Positions 6,216-10,706 of a stretch of 10,706 nt of DNA are shown here, piece after piece; positions within the stretch are counted from its first letter, which is position 1; the number at the start of each line of letters is the position of its first letter. Origin of the DNA: an alpha proteobacterium 3107 (GTDB lineage Bacteria; Pseudomonadota; Alphaproteobacteria; Rhodobacterales; Rhodobacteraceae). The translations under genes and the position numbers were made by a program. A model generated the notes under the pieces. That model did no database searches. It was not told the DNA's origin and worked only from the letters and a program-made list of their open reading frames with translations. The DNA lies in NCBI GenBank assembly GCA_001483205.1, contig JPPB01000279.1, forward strand, positions 1 through 10,706, given 5' to 3'.

Positions 6216-6447
6216 AAAAGACCTCTGCATATTAGCTTAGCCGGGCAGCCGCCTGCCTGGGCGGGCGCTTTTCCTGAAAGTCTACATTGGCGATGATCTT
6301 GCCATAAAGTCCATACGCTGCAATATGTTGAGGCGTTTATAAGCGCCTGCCGGGGGGCAGGCAGGCGCTGCCCGGCGTTCCGCCGGGCGGACGGGTTGGC
6401 AACTGACGCGCTATTATGCAGAGGTCTTCATCATGCAGAGGTCTTTT
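6216..6447. mobile_element. MITE-like inverted-repeat element, long copy
   Basis: A 232-base non-coding element, the long form of the repeat at 1504-1588. The left end runs AAAAGACCTCTGCATATTAG (6216-6235). The right end, TATTATGCAGAGGTCTT (6412-6428), is its near inverse, and the terminus is repeated 17 bases further on (TGCAGAGGTCTT at 6417-6428 and 6434-6445). The interior is about 142 bases longer than in the short copy and includes an AT-richer core (6271-6340) and two adjacent hairpins. No transposase remnant is recognised. IS5-type ends such as GAGACCTTTGCA are loosely similar, so an IS5-family source is a guess. No clear target duplication is seen. It fills the gap between convergent bamE and the acylase gene and could terminate both. 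Confidence 0.7.
6342..6388. repeat. Two adjacent hairpins inside the long element
   Basis: The first has 10-base arms AGCGCCTGCC (6342-6351) and GGCAGGCGCT (6360-6369) with an 8-base loop. It is followed with no gap by a second with perfect 8-base arms GCCCGGCG (6370-6377) and CGCCGGGC (6381-6388) and a 3-base loop TTC. The left side of the insert (GGCGCTT, 6264-6270) could instead pair with AAGCGCC at 6341-6347, giving an alternative fold. Confidence 0.65.
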
Positions 6448-6458
6448 CACGCACCCGG

Positions 6459-8945
6459 TCACGGGTCGCCCTCGCCCGCAGGCGTCAGCACCGATATGCC
6501 CGCCGACGCCGCCCGCGCCAGTCCGGGGTCCAGAGACATCGGGATATACTCGCCGCGCCGCCACAGCCCGGACAGATCGTCATAATACCGCGACAGCGGA
6601 TGCCCCGACTGACCGGTGGCAATGATAAAGACAGAGCTTTCCGGGTCTGCCAGATCATGGACGGCCCGGTATCCGGCGGCGTGGACATTGGCAAAGGGCG
6701 CGTCCCCCCTGCCGGCGGTCATGCCGCGCCTCAGCGTGTTATCGCCGCCACTGGTGGACTGGCGGATATTGACGAACCAGCCGAGGAACGGAATCCGGCC
6801 CAGCACCTCGTGATCATGCCGTGCCTCATGCGCATCGCCCCAGCGCAGGGCCTCCAGCCGCCTGCCATGGGTCTCTTCAATCCACAACAGCGCATCGCCA
6901 AGCGACAGGCGCGCCATCTCTGCACAGGTTTCCGCGGTGTCCGACTGCACCACATCGCACCAGACGCCCGCCCCGTCTATATCGCGAAACACGCGCTCAA
7001 TGAACAGCGGTTCAACATGGGTGATATTGTCTGCAAGCGGCCCCAGTTCATCGCGGATAAGGCGCTCTTGCAGGGCGCGCATCCAGGCCGAATAAATCAG
7101 CGGCTCGGGCAGGTGTTCGTTCATCTCGCCGTTCCACTCGGCCAGCATGTCCAGCGCCTGCTGCTCTTGCCGCGCCTGCGTGCCGGGGGCAGAGGCCTCG
7201 CCCGTAAACCACAGATCAGCGGCAACCAGCGCCAGCAGCGCGCGGGCCGAAAAGCTGACCGAATCAAGCTGGGCCTCGATGAAACTGTCACGGGTATGCA
7301 CCCGGCGCGATTGCATCAGGTGCCCCCAGCGCCGGACCCGCTGGGTGTCGCCCCAGGAATAGCTCATGTGATAGGGGAAATCGCGGTCGGTGATCTTGTT
7401 GTTGGTGTTGCCGACAAGCCCGCCCGCAGGATCGGCAAATTCCGGGTTGCTCCGATACCGCAGCCTGCCGTTCCAGCGGTTTTCGGCCCGCCAGCCGGGG
7501 GTGGGCATCCGGCCCCGGCTCTGATGGCTGGCGGCCCTTCGGGGAAAGGCCCCCAGTGTTTTCATGGCGATGTGCGCGCCATCGGTGATCACCATATTGA
7601 CCGAGGGCGCGATGACGCGCTCGCCTGCCGCCAGCGCCTGATCCACCGTTTCCGATGCGGTGATGTCCAGAACGGCGCTGATCGTCGTGTCATTGGGCGA
7701 AAGCGCCGTCCATGACACCGACATGACGTGATGCTCCGGGGTAATGGCGTCCAGACCGAACAGATGTCCGGGCAGGACCGGCCCGTTTTCTGTCCAGCGT
7801 CGGGTGATCGTGACCGGGGCGGCATCCCTGACCCGAATTTCGGCCTCCTGCGTCCGGAAGGGCACAAAGCCGTCAAGCCCCTTGTATTCGCCGGGGTTTT
7901 CGGGGTTCAGCGCCTCTATATGCAAATCCAGATCATCAAGATAGGACGAGGTGATCCCCCAGGCCAGCGTGTCACTGCGCCCCGACAGGATCAGCGGAAT
8001 GCCCGGAATGGTCGCCCCGATCATGCCCCTGCCGCTGCCGCTGTCCGCGACCTGAAGGCGGGCCAGATACCAGATGGCGGGCGCGCTCAGGCCAAGATGG
8101 GGGTCGTTGGCCAGAAGCGCCCGGCCAGAGGACGACCGGCCCGGCCCGGCGGCCCAGGCATTGGATGCGCCCGCGAAAGCGCGGGGCTTCAGGGGCGAAA
8201 GCGGGTGGTCATCGGTGCGGATCGCCGCAAGGGCGGGGCGCGCGCCCGGCACGATGGCGGCATAATCGGGCAAATCGGCAACGCCCTCGCCGGGCGCATC
8301 GGGCAGAATGTCGCGCACCCGCTCCGGCGGTAATACAAGCGACAGCCGCGCCCGCAGGGCCTCATTTGCCAGATGCGGCGTCAGGCGCAGCGCCATCAGC
8401 TTGACGATGGCGATCGAATCGGCGGGCTGCCACGGCCTGATCTCATTGCCGAACAGAAAGAACTCCGGCGCGCCCCGGCCAAGCGCCCCCTGATTCACCT
8501 GTGCAAGCCAGGCGTTGACCCCGGCGGAATACGCCTCAAGCGCCGCCCGCCCGCGCGCACTCTGGGCAGAAACCGATTGTTGCGCCGCCCCGTGAAGGCC
8601 CAACCGCCGCAGGGTTTCGTCGATTTTCAGTGTGCGCGTCCCGAACAGCTCTGACAGGCGGCCCTCTGCGGTGCGGCGCAGCATGGTCATCTGCCACAGC
8701 CGGTCCTGCGCGTGTGTGAAACCAAGGCCAAAGAACGCATCCGACTCGCCCGCCGCAAAAATATGGGGCACGGCTGTATTGGTGCGCACGATCTCGACCG
8801 GCCCGGTGATGCCGCTGACCACATGATCCGCGTCGTAATCAGGCAGCGAGCGCCCGGCGAGGTGGTAAACCGCCGCACCGCCCGCCACCACCAGAAAGAC
8901 AAGCCCGCCGAACAGCCTCAGCAGCCACCGAAATAACCGCGCCAT
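6459..8945 (-). CDS. Penicillin acylase family (S45) Ntn-hydrolase
   Basis: An amide-bond hydrolase of the family that includes penicillin G acylase, cephalosporin acylases and acyl-homoserine-lactone acylases; the natural substrate cannot be told from sequence. The 828 residues include an N-terminal hydrophobic segment (about 7-29), a membrane anchor or signal peptide, so the enzyme should act in the periplasm. The alpha chain includes the TNTAVPHIFA and GFTHAQDRLWQM blocks (55-64, 75-86). Self-cleavage would expose Ser261 in GASNAWA as the N-terminal nucleophile of the beta chain. LANDPHLGLSAPAIW (278-292), GITSSYLDDLD (330-340) and the Asn-rich GNTNNKITD (512-520) are further family blocks. 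Start supported by AAAGGA 7 bases upstream. It is divergent from the dehydrogenase gene, and its stop lies 11 bases from the long element. Confidence 0.92.
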   Translation of the reverse strand: MARLFRWLLRLFGGLVFLVVAGGAAVYHLAGRSLPDYDADHVVSGITGPVEIVRTNTAVPHIFAAGESDAFFGLGFTHAQDRLWQMTMLRRTAEGRLSELFGTRTLKIDETLRRLGLHGAAQQSVSAQSARGRAALEAYSAGVNAWLAQVNQGALGRGAPEFFLFGNEIRPWQPADSIAIVKLMALRLTPHLANEALRARLSLVLPPERVRDILPDAPGEGVADLPDYAAIVPGARPALAAIRTDDHPLSPLKPRAFAGASNAWAAGPGRSSSGRALLANDPHLGLSAPAIWYLARLQVADSGSGRGMIGATIPGIPLILSGRSDTLAWGITSSYLDDLDLHIEALNPENPGEYKGLDGFVPFRTQEAEIRVRDAAPVTITRRWTENGPVLPGHLFGLDAITPEHHVMSVSWTALSPNDTTISAVLDITASETVDQALAAGERVIAPSVNMVITDGAHIAMKTLGAFPRRAASHQSRGRMPTPGWRAENRWNGRLRYRSNPEFADPAGGLVGNTNNKITDRDFPYHMSYSWGDTQRVRRWGHLMQSRRVHTRDSFIEAQLDSVSFSARALLALVAADLWFTGEASAPGTQARQEQQALDMLAEWNGEMNEHLPEPLIYSAWMRALQERLIRDELGPLADNITHVEPLFIERVFRDIDGAGVWCDVVQSDTAETCAEMARLSLGDALLWIEETHGRRLEALRWGDAHEARHDHEVLGRIPFLGWFVNIRQSTSGGDNTLRRGMTAGRGDAPFANVHAAGYRAVHDLADPESSVFIIATGQSGHPLSRYYDDLSGLWRRGEYIPMSLDPGLARAASAGISVLTPAGEGDP

Positions 8946-8959
8946 ATCAGTTCCTTTGG

Positions 8960-8988
8960 TTGACGCCTTCGCCCTGCCGTTCCATTAG
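8960..8988 (+). promoter_or_regulatory. Possible promoter of the dehydrogenase gene
   Basis: TTGACG (8960-8965) is followed after 17 bases by CATTAG (8983-8988), a weak -10 box. It lies in the 86-base gap between the two divergent genes. No clear promoter for the acylase was found on the other strand. Confidence 0.33.
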
Positions 8989-9031
8989 GTATGACGCAAG
9001 ACGGGATTTTACAATCAAACGGATGGACAGA

Positions 9032-9904
9032 ATGGCAAGACTGGCGTTTCTGGGGCTGGGGGTGATGGGCTTTCCGATGGCGGGGCACCTGCAAGCCGCC
9101 GGGCATGAGGTCACCGTGTATAACCGGACCGGTGCCCGCGCTGCGGCCTGGGTTGACCGGCATGGTGGGCGGCAGGCGGCGACCCCGCGCGCGGCGGCAG
9201 AGGGGGCAGAGATCGTTTTTGCCTGTGTCGGCAATGACGATGATTTGCGGTCCGTCTGCCTTGGCGGGGACGGCGCGTTTGCGGGCATGGCTGACGGCGC
9301 GCTGTTTGTTGATCACACGACCGTCTCGGCAAAGGTCACCCGTGCGCTGCACGCAATCGCGGCGGAAAAGGGGCTGTCTTTTGTTGATGCGCCGATTTCC
9401 GGCGGTCAGGCCGGGGCAGAGGGCGGCATATTGTCGGTCATGTGCGGGGGCGCGCAGGACGCCTATCTGCGGGCAGAGCCGGTCATCGCCGCCTATGCCC
9501 GCATCTGCCGCCGGATCGGTGCGTCCGGGGCCGGGCAACTGACCAAGATGTGCAATCAGATCGCCATCGCCGGGCTGGTTCAGGGCCTGTCAGAGGCTTT
9601 GCATTTTGCAGAGAAGGCGGGGCTGGACGGGCGCGCGGTGATCGAGGTGATCAGCCAGGGCGCGGCCGGAAGCTGGCAGATGACCAACCGGCACGAGACC
9701 ATGCTGGCGGATGAGTTCGACCATGGGTTTGCGGTTGACTGGATGCGCAAGGATTTGGGGATTTGTCTGGATGAGGCCGACGGGAACGGGGCCAGCCTGC
9801 CGGTGACGGCGCTGATTGATCAGTTCTACAAGGATGTGCAGAAGATGGGTGGTGGCCGGTGGGATACTTCCAGCCTGATCCGGCGCCTGCGTTCCGTGGG
9901 GTGA
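9032..9904 (+). CDS. NAD(P)-dependent beta-hydroxyacid dehydrogenase
   Basis: A cytoplasmic oxidoreductase of the 3-hydroxyisobutyrate dehydrogenase / glyoxylate (tartronate semialdehyde) reductase family. With the chosen start it has 290 residues, the usual family length. The Rossmann dinucleotide loop is GLGVMG (8-13), and Asn31-Arg32 after the second strand suggest preference for NADP(H). DAPISGGQAGAEGG (119-132) is the substrate-binding signature, and Lys172 in GAGQLTKMCNQ is the expected catalytic lysine; the usual NN following it reads NQ here. The C-terminal helical domain with KDLGICLDEA is normal. I prefer the ATG at 9032 because GGATGG lies upstream and the Rossmann strand starts at once; an ATG at 9023 is possible. 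The substrate is not determinable. Confidence 0.9.
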   Translation: MARLAFLGLGVMGFPMAGHLQAAGHEVTVYNRTGARAAAWVDRHGGRQAATPRAAAEGAEIVFACVGNDDDLRSVCLGGDGAFAGMADGALFVDHTTVSAKVTRALHAIAAEKGLSFVDAPISGGQAGAEGGILSVMCGGAQDAYLRAEPVIAAYARICRRIGASGAGQLTKMCNQIAIAGLVQGLSEALHFAEKAGLDGRAVIEVISQGAAGSWQMTNRHETMLADEFDHGFAVDWMRKDLGICLDEADGNGASLPVTALIDQFYKDVQKMGGGRWDTSSLIRRLRSVG

Positions 9905-9938
9905 GCGCGCGCGGGCGGGTGGCGCGCCCCCCCCTCAC
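9901..9938. terminator. Hairpin between convergent genes
   Basis: GTGAG (9901-9905) pairs with CTCAC (9934-9938), with an inner GCGCGC/GCGCGC stem (9907-9912 with 9922-9927) and a bulge of C residues on one side. It overlaps both stop codons of the convergent genes. There is no T-run on either side, so it could slow polymerase in both directions but is not a textbook intrinsic terminator. Confidence 0.35.
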
Positions 9939-10495
9939 GGTATGATGCGCGTGTATTTCGTGCCCTCAAGCGTCGCGCCCAGATGCAGCCCCGCCTGTCC
10001 GAAAATCACCGCGATCACCGGGGACAGGGCATTGGTGGTGTCCACGCTCAGGTTGCCGCCCCGGTCGCTGACCGCATATTCGATGTCGCCGCCTGCGGCC
10101 CAGCCGCTGCCGTGGCGAAAGTCCGACAGAGCATTCTCGGTCATAAAGAACAGCACATGGGCGAATTGCTGCGCGCCGATCTGAAAGCCGAAACTCGCTG
10201 AGGCGGCTGAGTAATAATCCACGGTCACATTGTTGATCTGCAATGCCCCGCGCCCGTAAGACCCGCCGATGCCAAACCCCGCCTCGGTGATCAGCGGCAT
10301 GACCAGCACACCGGATGCCTTAGCGTTCAGGTCATTGGTGCCCGGATAGTGGTCATACATATGCGCGAGTGTGGCGTTGACGCGGGCGTCGATCTCTGCA
10401 CCGCCCCGGTTGCCGACACCGTTGCCGCAGGCCGCAGTCAAAAGGCACGCGCCCATGCCCGCCATGGTGCTGCGTCGAGAGAAGAAATCCGTCAT
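9935..10495 (-). CDS. SYLF-domain (YSC84-related) lipoprotein
   Basis: A 186-residue exported protein. The N-terminus has a twin-arginine motif (SRRST, 6-10), a short hydrophobic stretch and LTAAC with Cys23 as probable lipid site; the -3 residue is Thr, so the lipobox is not ideal. Export by Tat followed by lipidation is inferred. The remainder is a SYLF/Ysc84 domain: ASGVLVMPLITEAGFGIGGS (60-79), GALQINNVTVDYYSAA (83-98), FGFQIGAQQFAHVLFFMT (102-119), VIAVIFGQAGLHLGATLEGT and the closing KYTRIIP. SYLF domains bind lipids in other proteins; the bacterial role is not established. The start is supported by GGAG 7 bases upstream. It stands alone on its strand. Confidence 0.88.
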   Translation of the reverse strand: MTDFFSRRSTMAGMGACLLTAACGNGVGNRGGAEIDARVNATLAHMYDHYPGTNDLNAKASGVLVMPLITEAGFGIGGSYGRGALQINNVTVDYYSAASASFGFQIGAQQFAHVLFFMTENALSDFRHGSGWAAGGDIEYAVSDRGGNLSVDTTNALSPVIAVIFGQAGLHLGATLEGTKYTRIIP

Positions 10496-10522
10496 CCATA
10501 CACTCCGTATTGACTTGCCCGT

Positions 10523-10574
10523 GGGGGGCGCGGCCCCCCGGCCGGACCTTAAGGGAAATTGCCGCAGTTGTCAT
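10523..10574 (-). promoter_or_regulatory. Likely promoter and leader hairpin of the SYLF gene
   Basis: On the minus strand, ATGACA (10569-10574) and TAAGGT (10546-10551) are 17 bases apart. The predicted leader contains a very stable hairpin: GGGGGGC (10523-10529) pairs perfectly with GCCCCCC (10533-10539) around a 3-base loop, ending 28 bases before the start codon and 16 bases before the ribosome site. It has no T-run, so it looks like a leader structure more than a terminator. Confidence 0.42.
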
Positions 10575-10647
10575 GCCCCAACTCAGGGCGCGCGCACCCG
10601 CCCACAGACCTGAACAAATGGGCAGGCCGGGCATCTCAATTCTGCCC

Positions 10648-10694
10648 TTTACAAAACACGGTTTCGTGATATGGTGAATATCCGTTCACATATC
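10648..10694 (+). promoter_or_regulatory. Promoter with overlapping palindrome at the right edge
   Basis: TTTACA (10648-10653) and TATGGT (10670-10675) are 16 bases apart on the plus strand. A near-perfect inverted repeat overlaps the -10 box and probable start site: GATATGGTGAA (10668-10678) against TTCACATATC (10685-10694), one unpaired G, with a 6-base centre. The TGAA...TTCA core is common in TetR-type operators, but that is only suggestive. The controlled gene would begin beyond position 10706. Confidence 0.42.
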
Positions 10695-10706
10695 GTCGGT
10701 CACGAC

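Noticed and set aside
6396..7715. A 439-codon open frame on the plus strand opposite the acylase gene, starting in the long element
   Set aside because: Antisense to the conserved acylase with no domain. A fusion with the element end is an accident of frame.
8918..9538. A 206-codon open frame on the minus strand opposite the dehydrogenase
   Set aside because: It covers the start region of the dehydrogenase and the divergent promoter gap; the Rossmann-fold gene on the other strand explains the sequence.
1..10706. Defence system, CRISPR array, prophage or toxin-antitoxin pair
   Set aside because: No regularly spaced repeats, nuclease, integrase or small paired genes were found; the coding content is conserved housekeeping and metabolic genes.

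Overview
The window is a GC-rich chromosomal segment from an alphaproteobacterium, most likely of the Rhodobacterales (Rhodobacter/Roseobacter relatives). The evidence is the long alphaproteobacterial form of dCTP deaminase and the minus-strand block DUF177 - rpmF - plsX - fabH - ihfA - merR-like with a divergent bamE-type lipoprotein gene, an order I recall from that group. Genus and species cannot be settled from the sequence alone. Coding density is high and no gene-free stretch exceeds 300 bases.

Layout. Positions 1-227 are non-coding and hold two pairs of DNA palindromes that look like operators, probably for a gene beyond the left edge. Next, on the minus strand, come dcd (228-1322), a hairpin in its leader, and tRNA-Pro(GGG) (1383-1459) with its own promoter. 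A short inverted-repeat element (1504-1588) separates the tRNA from the lipid/ribosome block. That block reads leftward: DUF177/YceD (5080-5625), rpmF (4708-4917), plsX (3547-4659), fabH (2579-3550, ATGA overlap with plsX), ihfA (2170-2475) and a MerR-family regulator (1596-2162). It has likely internal promoters ahead of rpmF and ahead of ihfA. bamE (5714-6172) is divergent from it.

A second, longer copy of the inverted-repeat element (6216-6447) lies between bamE and the convergent gene for a membrane-anchored penicillin-acylase-type Ntn hydrolase (6459-8945). That gene is divergent from a beta-hydroxyacid dehydrogenase (9032-9904), which converges on a SYLF-domain lipoprotein (9935-10495). 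The right edge (10648-10694) holds a plus-strand promoter with an overlapping palindrome, probably controlling a gene just outside the window.

How the genes fit together. DUF177 and L32 belong to ribosome assembly. PlsX makes acyl-phosphate for phospholipid synthesis and FabH starts fatty-acid synthesis, so the block couples growth-linked ribosome and membrane production. IHF-alpha is a nucleoid protein and the MerR-like protein an uncharacterised regulator.

I see no defence system, CRISPR array, prophage or complete transposase gene. The most unusual content is non-coding: a MITE-like element in a long and a short form, each copy ending 8-11 bases past a stop codon and shaped like a bidirectional terminator, and the palindrome arrays at the two window edges.
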